Source: Chromatiales bacterium
GTDB taxonomy: Bacteria; Pseudomonadota; Gammaproteobacteria; SZUA-152
Reading direction: 5' to 3'
NCBI GenBank assembly: GCA_026999335.1
Contig: JALTPW010000066.1
Span: 1 to 5,986 of the forward strand
Length of the DNA stretch: 5,986 nt
Below are positions 1-5,986 of the stretch, piece by piece (position 1 is the first letter of the stretch; each line of letters starts with the position of its first letter). The position numbers were made by a program, and so were the translations under genes. A model generated the notes under the pieces. The model was given only the letters and a program-made list of their open reading frames with translations. It made no database searches and was not told where the DNA came from.

Positions 1-1143
1 CGTGACCCGCTGGATCTACTCGATGAAGTCGAGGATATTCTTAAGATCCGTTGTGCGCCGATGACCTGGCCTATCGGCATGGGCAAGGCCTTCAAGGGTG
101 TGTTCGACCTCTACACTGACACCATTCACCTGTACAGCCCCAGTCATGGCGGCAAGATTCAGAAGGGCGAGGTTATTGAGGGACTGGACAATCCGCGCCT
201 GGACGAACTGTTTGGCAGCATGACCGAAGAGCTGCGCGAAGAGGTGGAGCTGGTGCGCGGCGCCAGTCATGCGTTCGACCTGGACGCTTACCTGGCCGGC
301 GAGCTGACGCCGGTCTATTTCGGCTCCGCCATCAATAATTTTGGCGTGCGTGAGCTGCTGGATGCGCTGGTCAATTTTGCGCCACCACCACCGCCGCGCA
401 AGACTCAGACGCGTCATGTGGCGCCCGACGAAGAAAAATTCACTGGCTTCGTGTTCAAGATCCAGGCCAACATGGATCCGTCGCACCGCGACCGCATCGC
501 CTTTCTGCGCATCTGTTCCGGGCAGTACAGCCAGGGCATGAAGGCACGCCATGTGCGCATTGGCCGCGATATAAAAATCCCCAATGCCATCACCTTTATG
601 GCCGCAGATCGTGAGCACGTCGAGAATGCCTATTCCGGCGACATCATCGGCCTGCACAATCACGGCACGATCCAGATTGGCGATACCTTCACCCAGGGTG
701 AAGCGCTGAAATTCACCGGTATCCCGCATTTTGCGCCGGAACTGTTTCGCCGTGCGCGCCTGCGTGATCCATTGCGTATGAAGGCCCTGCAGAAGGGCTT
801 GCAGGAGCTGTGCGAAGAGGGCGCCTCTCAGCTGCTTCGGCCTTTGAATTGCAATGACCTGATCGTCGGCGCCGTGGGTATTCTGCAATTTGATGTGGTG
901 GCTCACCGACTGCTGCACGAATACAAGGTAGAATGTTTATTTGAAGCGGTTAATGTCGCGACGGCGCGCTGGGTGGAGTGTACGGACAACAAGAAACTCG
1001 ACGAATTCAAAAAGAAGGCCCATGACAACCTGGCCCTGGATGGTGATGACAATCTGACCTATATTGCGCCGACGCGTATCAATCTTGATCTGACCATGGA
1101 GCGTTGGCCCGAGATAGAATTCCATTCGACGCGCGAGCATTAA
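1..1143 (+). CDS. prfC: Peptide chain release factor 3 (RF3), 3' part
   Basis: RF3 is a cytoplasmic translational GTPase that removes RF1 or RF2 from the ribosome after peptide release. The window opens inside the gene: 380 codons and a TAA stop are visible. Against the roughly 529-residue E. coli protein (from memory) about 150 N-terminal residues are missing, including the P-loop and the other early GTPase motifs. The first codons (RDPLDLLDEVEDILKI, then CAPMTWPIGMGK) match the late part of the GTPase domain. A G5-like GSA lies at 322-330. Domain II begins near 421 with EKFTGFVFKIQANMDP and includes GLHNHGTIQIGDTFTQG near 649-699. Domain III follows (FTGIPHFAPELFRR, NDLIVGAVGILQFDVV, NVATARWVEC), and the protein ends in FHSTREH, almost identical to the E. 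coli end. The frame is intact. No obvious hairpin with a T-tract follows the stop. The similarity is specific to RF3 rather than EF-G. Confidence 0.97.
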   Translation, partial: RDPLDLLDEVEDILKIRCAPMTWPIGMGKAFKGVFDLYTDTIHLYSPSHGGKIQKGEVIEGLDNPRLDELFGSMTEELREEVELVRGASHAFDLDAYLAGELTPVYFGSAINNFGVRELLDALVNFAPPPPPRKTQTRHVAPDEEKFTGFVFKIQANMDPSHRDRIAFLRICSGQYSQGMKARHVRIGRDIKIPNAITFMAADREHVENAYSGDIIGLHNHGTIQIGDTFTQGEALKFTGIPHFAPELFRRARLRDPLRMKALQKGLQELCEEGASQLLRPLNCNDLIVGAVGILQFDVVAHRLLHEYKVECLFEAVNVATARWVECTDNKKLDEFKKKAHDNLALDGDDNLTYIAPTRINLDLTMERWPEIEFHSTREH

Positions 1144-1430
1144 CCGGGAGATTTCTTCGCCTTCTGGCGCACGCAAGCGGGATATCGACCCTGACAAATT
1201 GCCGGTCGGTGTCGTATTCTGCGCAGATCGTTCGTTGTCGCCGGCAGTGGTGATGAGACGAAAAGTCATTACCAGCAGACCCGGCAAGGTCAATTCGGAA
1301 CCATCGTGCGGTCAAGGGTCTGATGGGTAATGTGTGAAAATTCCTAATGTCTGCCGCAAGTCCAGAGATACGGCCTTTCCACGCTTGCGCAGGCTGGTGA
1401 TTGCGGGCCAATCCTGTTAGCGTCTAGCTC

Positions 1431-1448
1431 TTGGCGTGAATCATGCAT
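1431..1448 (+). promoter_or_regulatory. Candidate sigma-54 (-24/-12) promoter for gspC
   Basis: The stretch TTGGCGTG-AATC-ATGCA keeps the invariant GG (1433-1434) and GC (1445-1446) exactly 10 bases apart, as sigma-54 promoters require. It agrees with YTGGCACG-N4-TTGCW at most other positions, but has GT for AC in the -24 block and A for the first T of the -12 block. The transcript would start near 1458, giving a leader of about 67 bases before gspC. No upstream activator site could be identified, and a match of this quality can occur by chance. I saw no good sigma-70 promoter here: GTGACA at 1470-1475 resembles a -35 box, but no proper -10 box lies at the right distance. Confidence 0.25.
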
Positions 1449-1486
1449 TATGCCGCTGAACCGGGCGCTGTGACATTGCTCTATGG

Positions 1487-1516
1487 GACAAAATACCGCC
1501 GTAATATGACAAAATA
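1487..1516 (+). repeat. Tandem GACAAAATA direct repeat upstream of gspC
   Basis: The 9-mer GACAAAATA occurs at 1487-1495 and again at 1508-1516, with start points 21 bp apart, which is about two turns of the helix. The copies fill the 38 bp just before the gspC ATG, in a locally AT-rich patch of an otherwise GC-rich window. Two identical sites on the same face of the DNA are a common pattern for a dimeric regulator, or they may simply reflect an AT-rich promoter/leader. No named regulator is assigned. Confidence 0.5.
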
Positions 1517-1524
1517 TCTACTCG

Positions 1525-2466
1525 ATGAATTCCCGGACTCTCTCTGTGCCTAGCTGGCAGGCGGACTGGTTGCCCCGGCTGGCGGTGCTGGCGCAGGATC
1601 GGCGTTTGTCCGCGCTGGTTGCGCTGCTGTTGATCGTGCTGCTGGCAAAGGCGCTGGCCGGCCTGACCTGGACATTGTTGCCGGCGCCCGCTGAGAACAT
1701 GGCCGGATTTGTTCTGCCCGGATCCGCCCCGACACAGACCCGCTCGGCACCGGCCAGGGTATCAGCCGCCAGTATTGAACGTCTGCACCTGTTTGGTGAG
1801 GCTGGGAAGGCGGCGCCCAAGGTGGCAGCCAAGGTGGTGGATGCCCCGGACACCCGCCTAAATCTGAAGCTGCACGGCGTGCTGGCCTCGGACAATGCCG
1901 TCATTGCACGAGCCATCATTGCCGACGGCAAGGGGCTGGAAGATGCCTATGCCGTGGACGACAAGCTGCCGGGTAATGCCGTGCTGAAGGAAATTCATGC
2001 CGACCGCATCATTCTGGAACACCGTGGGCGCTTGGAAACCCTGCGCTTGCCAAAGGATGCAAATACCCTGGTGAATAACCGGGTTGCCATGAATTCGATC
2101 CCTGGCAGCCGGCCGGCAGTCGCCATCTCGTCGAGCACCACAGACACCGGTGCCCTGCTGCGCCAGTATCGCGATGCCTTGGTCACTGATCCGCAGAGCG
2201 TGATGGAACTGGTGCGTGCTGAGCCGGTGCGTGACCGTTCCACTGGCAAGCTCAAGGGCTACCGTGTTCGCCCGGGCCGTGACCGCCAATTGTTGTCGCG
2301 CTTTGGCCTGCGTGCCGGCGACGTGGTGACATCCATCAACGGTATTCCCATGGATAATCCGTTGAAGGCGTTGGAGCTGATGCGTGATGTAACCACCCTG
2401 TCGCAGATCAACCTGGAAGTGGAACGCAATGGCACCTCTCAGAGCTTTTCGTTTCAAATAGACTAG
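1525..2466 (+). CDS. gspC: Type II secretion system protein GspC (PDZ type)
   Basis: GspC is the bitopic inner-membrane protein of the T2SS that links the inner-membrane platform to the secretin and takes part in substrate choice. The 313-residue product has a short cytoplasmic N-terminus, one membrane helix at about 29-52 (Leu/Ala-rich), a Pro/Ala-rich periplasmic linker, the homology region (HR) at about 83-176 starting with the typical LHLFGEA, a second linker, and a C-terminal PDZ domain at about 244-313 (FGLRAGDVVTSINGIPM). HR domains bind the N0 domain of GspD, which is encoded next. The ATG at 1525 is the only good start: an in-frame TGA lies at 1507-1509 and the membrane helix needs the upstream residues. 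There is no Shine-Dalgarno sequence before it, only AT-rich repeats. The gap to gspD is 206 bp, long for this pair. Some GspC homologues end in a coiled coil instead; this one is clearly PDZ. Confidence 0.95.
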   Translation: MNSRTLSVPSWQADWLPRLAVLAQDRRLSALVALLLIVLLAKALAGLTWTLLPAPAENMAGFVLPGSAPTQTRSAPARVSAASIERLHLFGEAGKAAPKVAAKVVDAPDTRLNLKLHGVLASDNAVIARAIIADGKGLEDAYAVDDKLPGNAVLKEIHADRIILEHRGRLETLRLPKDANTLVNNRVAMNSIPGSRPAVAISSSTTDTGALLRQYRDALVTDPQSVMELVRAEPVRDRSTGKLKGYRVRPGRDRQLLSRFGLRAGDVVTSINGIPMDNPLKALELMRDVTTLSQINLEVERNGTSQSFSFQID

Positions 2467-2529
2467 AGGGAACCCCTGATCGATTCATGACCGACAGCCG
2501 TGAGTCCAAAATGCCCAATCTTGGTGTCG

Positions 2530-2572
2530 CCTAGGGCGCCTACTGTTGGCGCCAATAGTCCTGGCGCCTTGG
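2530..2572. repeat. Nested inverted repeat with three GGCGCC blocks
   Basis: The core is a perfect 10-bp palindrome, TTGGCGCCAA, at 2546-2555. It extends to ACTGTTGGCGCCAATAGT (2542-2559) with one mismatched pair that would be a G-U wobble in RNA. The self-complementary GGCGCC also occurs on each side, at 2535-2540 and 2563-2568, and the outer flanks CCTAGG (2530-2535) and CCTTGG (2567-2572) continue the symmetry imperfectly. Any two of the three blocks can pair in RNA, so alternative hairpins are possible. No T-tract follows (GGTCTTGAG), so a standard terminator is unlikely. An operator or an mRNA-stabilising or attenuating structure fits better. GGCGCC is common in this DNA, so the clustering and flank symmetry, not the hexamer, make the signal. 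Confidence 0.6.
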
Positions 2573-2591
2573 TCTTGAGTATTTGCATCTC

Positions 2592-2621
2592 ATGTCTGTT
2601 GGTTCAGAATTGATCAGACAT
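2592..2621. repeat. Inverted repeat ATGTCTG / CAGACAT
   Basis: Perfect 7-bp arms, ATGTCTG at 2592-2598 and CAGACAT at 2615-2621, enclose a 16-base AT-leaning loop. Within it TCAGA at 2604-2608 recurs at 2614-2618, 10 bp apart. Arm-to-arm centre spacing is 23 bp, about two helical turns, compatible with a dimeric DNA-binding protein; in RNA it would be a modest hairpin. No regulator is assigned. Confidence 0.45.
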
Positions 2622-2640
2622 TCCCATGACGGATTACAAT
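2610..2640 (+). promoter_or_regulatory. Weak candidate sigma-70 promoter for gspD
   Basis: TACAAT at 2635-2640 matches the -10 consensus at five of six positions. The best box upstream is TTGATC at 2610-2615 (four of six), but the spacer is 19 bp, longer than the preferred 17. Transcription would begin near 2647, leaving a leader of about 26 bases. The TTGATC overlaps the right arm of the ATGTCTG/CAGACAT dyad, so a protein bound there would cover it. This is suggestive only. Confidence 0.2.
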
Positions 2641-2654
2641 GGCCGCCTGTGGCC

Positions 2655-2672
2655 GAGGGATAAACTGTTATC
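2655..2672 (+). promoter_or_regulatory. gspD ribosome binding site with start-proximal dyad
   Basis: GAGGG at 2655-2659 is the only Shine-Dalgarno-like sequence before the gspD ATG, but it sits 13 bases upstream, too far for best use. Between them is a small inverted repeat: GATAA (2659-2663) and TTATC (2668-2672) around a 4-base loop ACTG, touching the start codon. Folding would shorten the effective spacing or block the start codon; alternatively the dyad is an operator half-site pair or chance. Confidence 0.4.
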
Positions 2673-4760
2673 ATGATCTTGCAACAACATAGCCGTGTCC
2701 GCCGCCAGTGGGCATCGGGTCTGACGCCGGCGCTGGGCGCACTGCTGCTGTGGCTCGTCCTGATTCTGCCGGTGATGGCCGCACCGCCGCAGAATATGCT
2801 CAATTTCAAGGGTGCCGATATCAATGCGGTGATCAGTGCGGTGGCCGAAGTGACCGGCAAGAACTTCATTGTCGATCCGCGTGTCAAGGGCAAGGTGACG
2901 CTGATCTCCAATCGTCCTATGGGCGAGAGCGAGATATACTTGGTCTTTCTGTCGATCCTCGAAGTGCATGGCTATTCGGCCGTGCCCAGCGGTGAGACGA
3001 TCAAGATCGTCCCCGATGCCGATGCCAAACACAGCGGTATGCCTACCGCCAGCAAGCGTCAGCCAGGACGTGGCGATGAGTCTGTCACCCGCGTGGTGCA
3101 GATCGAGCATGTGACCGCTGCACAGCTGGTGCCCATTTTGCGTCCGCTGGTGCCACCGCAGGGGCACCTGGCGGCTTATCCACCCAGTAACGTGCTGATT
3201 ATCTCTGATCGCGCCGCCAACATTGCACGCCTGGTGAACATTATCCGGCGCATCGACCAGCCCAGCAGCGGCGAGATCGAATACATCCAGCTGGAACACG
3301 CGGTGGCGGCGGATCTGGTGCGTGTGCTCAACTCCCTGCAGCAGCAGGGTGCGAAACAGGCCAAGGTCGCCAAACCCATGTTGGTAGCGGACGAACGCAC
3401 CAACAGTATTCTTATTGGTGGCGATCGCACCACCCGACTGCAGCTGCGCGCCATCATCTCCCACCTCGATACGCCCTCGGAAACCAGCGGCGATACCCAT
3501 GTGGTGTATTTGCGCTATGCCAAGGCCAAGGATCTGGCGACGGTACTGACCGGCGTCGGCAAGGCAAAAAAAGGTAATGGAAAGGGCAAGGCACCGGCGG
3601 CTGTGCGCAATCAGCCCTTTGACATCCAGGCCGACGAGAGTACCAATGCACTGGTGATTACCGCCACGCCGGCGGTATATCGTTCGCTGACATCGGTGAT
3701 TCGCCAGCTGGATATACGCCGCGCGCAGGTGCTGGTCGAGGCGGTGATTGCCGAGGTCTCCTCGGATCGCGCCGCCGAGCTGGGTGTGCAGTGGCTTTTC
3801 GACGGCTCGGGCGGCAATATGCCCGTCGGCGCGATTAATTTCGGTGGCGGCGGTACCAGTATCTCCAGCCTTGCGGGTGCTGCGCTGACGGCTTCCGGTA
3901 ATCCGCTCGCGGCCATTGGCGCCATTGGTACCGGCATGACGGTCGGCGCCGGCCGCTTCAACAGTAACACCTTCAATTTTGCCGCCCTGGTTCGCGCCTT
4001 GGAAGGCGATGGCGCTACCAATATTCTTTCCACGCCGAACCTGGTGAGCATGGATAACGAAGAGGCGGAGATCTTTGTCGGTCAGGAGCTGTCCATTCCC
4101 ACCGGCACCTACACCAATACCACTGGTGGCAATGCGTCAGGCTCGGTGAATCCCTTTACCACCTTCGAGCGCAAGAAGGTGGGCGTCCGCCTCAAAGTCA
4201 AGCCGCAGATCAACGAGGGCGATACCATTCTTCTCGAAATTGAGCAGAGCATCGATGGCATTGCCGCCGGTTCGGCCGGGCAGGGCGACGTGGTGACCAG
4301 CGAGCGTACCATCACGACCAGTGTGTTGGTGGATGACGGTATGGTGCTGGTGCTGGGTGGCTTGATCGAAGACCGTGTGGTGGAAAATGAGCAGAAGGTG
4401 CCGGGCCTCGGTGACATCCCCCTGCTCGGCGCGTTGTTCCGCTACAAGTCGGTGCAGAAGCAAAAGGTTAATCTGATGGTGTTCATGCGTCCGACTATCC
4501 TGCGCTCCAAGGGTGACAGTCTCAATCTGACCCGCAATAAATACAATTTCATCCGTGGCCGTCAGCTGGATCTGCTCGATGAAGGCGTTGGCCTGCTGTC
4601 CGGTGAGGAGCATCCGACCCTGCCGCCTGAAGGTGACTATCTCTACATTCCCGAGCCCTTTGACGAAGAGCCCTCGGCTGATAAAAAACCCTCAGCCGGC
4701 AAAAAGGCGAAGGATGAGCGTGGTATAACAGAAAATAGCCGGCCAGGGGTTGGGCGGTAG
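2673..4760 (+). CDS. gspD: Type II secretion system secretin GspD
   Basis: GspD forms the multimeric outer-membrane channel through which folded exoproteins leave. The 695-residue product is of normal length. It starts with a Sec signal peptide (basic R8, R10, R11; hydrophobic 17-33; likely cut after VMA36). The periplasmic domains follow: N0 about 42-115, N1 138-198, N2 202-268 and N3 275-348, the last with a Lys/Gly-rich loop at 296-306. The secretin core spans about 352-608, with a Gly-rich stretch 390-425, the gate strand NILSTPNLVSMDNEEAEIFVG (450-470), VGVRLKVKPQINEGD (503-517) and the signature VPGLGDIPLLGALFR (576-590). An S-domain (KYNFIRGRQLDLLDEG, 623-638) and a Lys/Glu-rich tail end the protein; S-domains often bind a pilotin. 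An in-frame TAA at 2661-2663 leaves ATG 2673 as the start. It ends three bases before gspE, suggesting cotranscription and coupling. Confidence 0.98.
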   Translation: MILQQHSRVRRQWASGLTPALGALLLWLVLILPVMAAPPQNMLNFKGADINAVISAVAEVTGKNFIVDPRVKGKVTLISNRPMGESEIYLVFLSILEVHGYSAVPSGETIKIVPDADAKHSGMPTASKRQPGRGDESVTRVVQIEHVTAAQLVPILRPLVPPQGHLAAYPPSNVLIISDRAANIARLVNIIRRIDQPSSGEIEYIQLEHAVAADLVRVLNSLQQQGAKQAKVAKPMLVADERTNSILIGGDRTTRLQLRAIISHLDTPSETSGDTHVVYLRYAKAKDLATVLTGVGKAKKGNGKGKAPAAVRNQPFDIQADESTNALVITATPAVYRSLTSVIRQLDIRRAQVLVEAVIAEVSSDRAAELGVQWLFDGSGGNMPVGAINFGGGGTSISSLAGAALTASGNPLAAIGAIGTGMTVGAGRFNSNTFNFAALVRALEGDGATNILSTPNLVSMDNEEAEIFVGQELSIPTGTYTNTTGGNASGSVNPFTTFERKKVGVRLKVKPQINEGDTILLEIEQSIDGIAAGSAGQGDVVTSERTITTSVLVDDGMVLVLGGLIEDRVVENEQKVPGLGDIPLLGALFRYKSVQKQKVNLMVFMRPTILRSKGDSLNLTRNKYNFIRGRQLDLLDEGVGLLSGEEHPTLPPEGDYLYIPEPFDEEPSADKKPSAGKKAKDERGITENSRPGVGR

Positions 4761-4763
4761 GCG

Positions 4764-5986
4764 ATGAGGGAGAGCGTGGATACACTGTCCGGCGAGGAAA
4801 GGCCCGTTGGGGAGATGGACGAAGTGCACGGTGCCCATGGTTTGCCTTTCGCCTTTGCCAAGCGTAATGGTGTCATGGTGGGCGAGGAGCATGCGGATCA
4901 CACCGTGGTACTGGCGCGCCCCGGCGTCAGCGCCGTGACTCTGGCCGAGATGCGCCGCTTTCTCGGTGCGCCCGTGCGCCTCAAACTGATTGATATCGAT
5001 GAGTTTGACGCACGCCTGCAGCAATCCTACGAACAACACTCCGGTCAGGCCATGCAGATGATGGACGACCTCGACGAAGAGGCCGACCTGTTTCAGGTGG
5101 CACAGGATCTTCCCGAACCGGAAGACCTATTGGAAAGCGAAGATGACGCTCCCATCATTCGTCTCATCAATGCCCTGCTGACCCAGGCCATCAAAGAAGA
5201 TGCCTCGGATATTCACATTGAGCCCTACGAGACCCGCTTGGTGGTGCGTTTCCGTGTCGATGGTGTGCTGCGCGAAGTGCTTACCCCCCGTCGTGTGCTG
5301 GCGCCGTTGTTGGTGTCGCGAATCAAGGTTATGTCAAAGCTGGATATTGCCGAAAAACGCCTGCCGCAGGATGGTCGTATCTCCCTGCGTGTGGCCGGTC
5401 GCGCAGTGGATGTGCGTGTCTCCACCATTCCCACCGGGCAGGGTGAACGTGTGGTGCTGCGTCTGCTCGACAAACAGGCCGGCAGGCTCAATCTTTCACA
5501 TCTGGGCATGGACGAAAGAACACATAAGGTGATGGATCATGTCATCCATCGGCCGCACGGTATACTTTTGGTTACGGGGCCGACCGGTTCCGGCAAGACC
5601 ACCACCTTGTATGCGGGATTGACGCAGCTTAACGACCATAAGCGCAACATCATGACCGTCGAGGATCCGGTGGAATACGACCTCGAGGGCGTCAGTCAGA
5701 CCAACGTCAACATGAAGGTTGACATGACCTTCGCGCGCGGCCTGCGCGCCATTTTACGCCAGGATCCGGACGTGGTGATGATTGGCGAAATCCGTGATCT
5801 GGAAACGGCGGAGATTGCCGTACAGTCTTCGCTGACCGGTCATCTGGTGTTGTCGACCCTGCATACCAACAGTGCGGTTGGTGCGGTGACCCGCCTGCGT
5901 GACATGGGCGTGGAGCCTTTTCTGCTGTCGTCCACGCTACTCGGTGTGTTGGCGCAACGTTTGGTGCGTCTGTTGTGTTCGACGTG
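4764..5986 (+). CDS. gspE: Type II secretion ATPase GspE, 5' part
   Basis: GspE is the cytoplasmic AAA-like ATPase that powers pseudopilus assembly. The frame runs from ATG 4764 to the window edge: 407 codons plus two bases, with perhaps 100 residues missing compared with the roughly 500-residue family (from memory). The N-terminal domain includes LPFAFAKRNGVMV (28-40). An acidic linker (about 101-128) leads to DDAPIIRLINALLTQA and the N2 domain with ASDIHIEPYE (147-156). The ATPase core shows Walker A GPTGSGKT (272-279, Lys278), the Asp box MTVEDPVEY (297-305), Walker B DPDVVMIGEIRD (334-345) with Glu342, and the His box STLHTN (364-369). The sequence stops at QRLVRLLCST, where the zinc-binding cysteine motif normally begins. 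The start has only a weak ribosome site, AGGGG 14 bases upstream, so translation probably depends on coupling to gspD; a later start at ATG 4815 would still keep LPFAFAKR. The zinc motif and similarity to EpsE separate it from PilB. Confidence 0.96.
   Translation, partial: MRESVDTLSGEERPVGEMDEVHGAHGLPFAFAKRNGVMVGEEHADHTVVLARPGVSAVTLAEMRRFLGAPVRLKLIDIDEFDARLQQSYEQHSGQAMQMMDDLDEEADLFQVAQDLPEPEDLLESEDDAPIIRLINALLTQAIKEDASDIHIEPYETRLVVRFRVDGVLREVLTPRRVLAPLLVSRIKVMSKLDIAEKRLPQDGRISLRVAGRAVDVRVSTIPTGQGERVVLRLLDKQAGRLNLSHLGMDERTHKVMDHVIHRPHGILLVTGPTGSGKTTTLYAGLTQLNDHKRNIMTVEDPVEYDLEGVSQTNVNMKVDMTFARGLRAILRQDPDVVMIGEIRDLETAEIAVQSSLTGHLVLSTLHTNSAVGAVTRLRDMGVEPFLLSSTLLGVLAQRLVRLLCST

Larger units (their letters stand above)
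1144..1524. other. Non-coding stretch between prfC and gspC
   Basis: This 381-bp stretch has no convincing gene on either strand. The only plus-strand frame open for a while (about 1115-1330) lacks a good start and a recognisable product, and the reverse-strand open frames run into prfC antisense. No tRNA T-arm was seen. Visible structure includes a 10-bp palindrome TCTGCGCAGA at 1218-1227, flanked by distant arms TGCCGG (1200-1205) and CCGGCA (1241-1246). There is also an inverted repeat CTGCCGCAAG (1351-1360) with CTTGCGCAG (1384-1392), which pairs over 9 bp with one bulged C. Neither is followed by a T-tract, so no intrinsic terminator for prfC can be named. The last 100 bp are listed separately as a candidate promoter and repeat. 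This is the likely control region of gspC. Confidence 0.7.
2467..2672. other. Non-coding gap between gspC and gspD
   Basis: gspC and gspD are usually adjacent or nearly so, but here 206 bp separate them. I find no gene in the gap: the longest plus-strand start is a 15-codon frame at 2487-2534 (MTDSRESKMPNLGVA) without a well-placed ribosome binding site. The space instead holds three dyad elements, listed separately at 2530-2572, 2592-2621 and 2659-2672, and weak promoter-like boxes. The simplest readings are an internal control region for gspD, or RNA structure that adjusts gspD level relative to gspC. Confidence 0.7.

Noticed and set aside
1351..1392. Inverted repeat CTGCCGCAAG / CTTGCGCAG as a prfC terminator
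   Set aside because: The loop is 23 bases and no T-tract follows, so it does not fit an intrinsic terminator.
937..1411. Reverse-strand open frames of 118 and 110 codons covering the end of prfC and the following gap
   Set aside because: They are largely antisense to the conserved prfC frame, overlap each other, and their translations show no recognisable domain or plausible composition.
1469..1486. TGTGA at 1469-1473 as a CRP site
   Set aside because: Only one half-site is present; the expected TCACA partner after 6 bases reads TCTAT.
14..1529. 14-bp exact repeat ATCTACTCGATGAA at 14-27 and 1516-1529, with a related 19-bp one-mismatch match at 4566-4584
   Set aside because: The prfC and gspD copies both encode LDLLDE in the same frame, so codon choice explains them. 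The gspC-start copy is in another frame and an isolated 14-mer match is only mildly unexpected in 6 kb.
2487..2534. 15-codon open frame in the gspC-gspD gap (MTDSRESKMPNLGVA)
   Set aside because: Too short to judge and no ribosome site at usable distance; AGAGGGAA near 2465 is about 14 bases away and straddles the gspC stop.
2570..2588. Possible sigma-54 element TTGGTCTTGAGTATTTGC before gspD
   Set aside because: The GG and GC dinucleotides are 12 bases apart instead of the required 10.
2634..3500. Long reverse-strand open frame (288 codons) antisense to gspD
   Set aside because: gspD on the + strand is unmistakable by domain order and motifs; the antisense product is His/Gln/Arg-rich, as expected from a GC-rich gene read backwards. 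The same applies to the antisense frame over prfC (16-918).
5200..5532. Plus-strand 110-codon open frame within gspE
   Set aside because: It is a shifted frame inside the conserved N2 domain of gspE, and its Cys/Trp/Val-rich product is typical of out-of-frame translation.

Overview
This window comes from the chromosome of a GC-rich proteobacterium, most likely a gammaproteobacterium. The release factor 3 and type II secretion (T2SS) proteins closely resemble, from memory, their Escherichia, Vibrio and Pseudomonas counterparts. Genus cannot be read from the sequence. All four genes are on the + strand, and both ends of the window cut through a gene.

Layout: 1-1143 is the 3' part of prfC (peptide chain release factor 3). 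1144-1524 is a 381-bp non-coding stretch that must separate prfC from the secretion genes; it holds a candidate sigma-54 type -24/-12 element and a tandem GACAAAATA repeat just before gspC. 1525-2466 is gspC (inner-membrane clamp protein). 2467-2672 is a 206-bp non-coding gap with three dyad-symmetric elements. 2673-4760 is gspD (outer-membrane secretin). 4764-5986 is gspE (cytoplasmic secretion ATPase), starting three bases after the gspD stop and cut off by the window edge just after its ATPase core.

The three gsp genes encode one pathway. GspE hydrolyses ATP at the cytoplasmic face, GspC spans the inner membrane and its periplasmic HR domain contacts the N0 domain of GspD, and GspD forms the outer-membrane channel for folded exoproteins. 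The order C-D-E is the standard start of a T2SS operon, so gspF and the pseudopilin genes are expected beyond 5986. prfC is a translation gene with no direct link to secretion and is probably just a neighbour.

I found no mobile element, tRNA, rRNA, CRISPR array or evidently novel protein system. The coding content is ordinary. The parts worth a second look are the two non-coding stretches, above all the gspC-gspD gap, which is unusually long for this gene pair and carries nested inverted repeats that could make gspD expression separately controlled.
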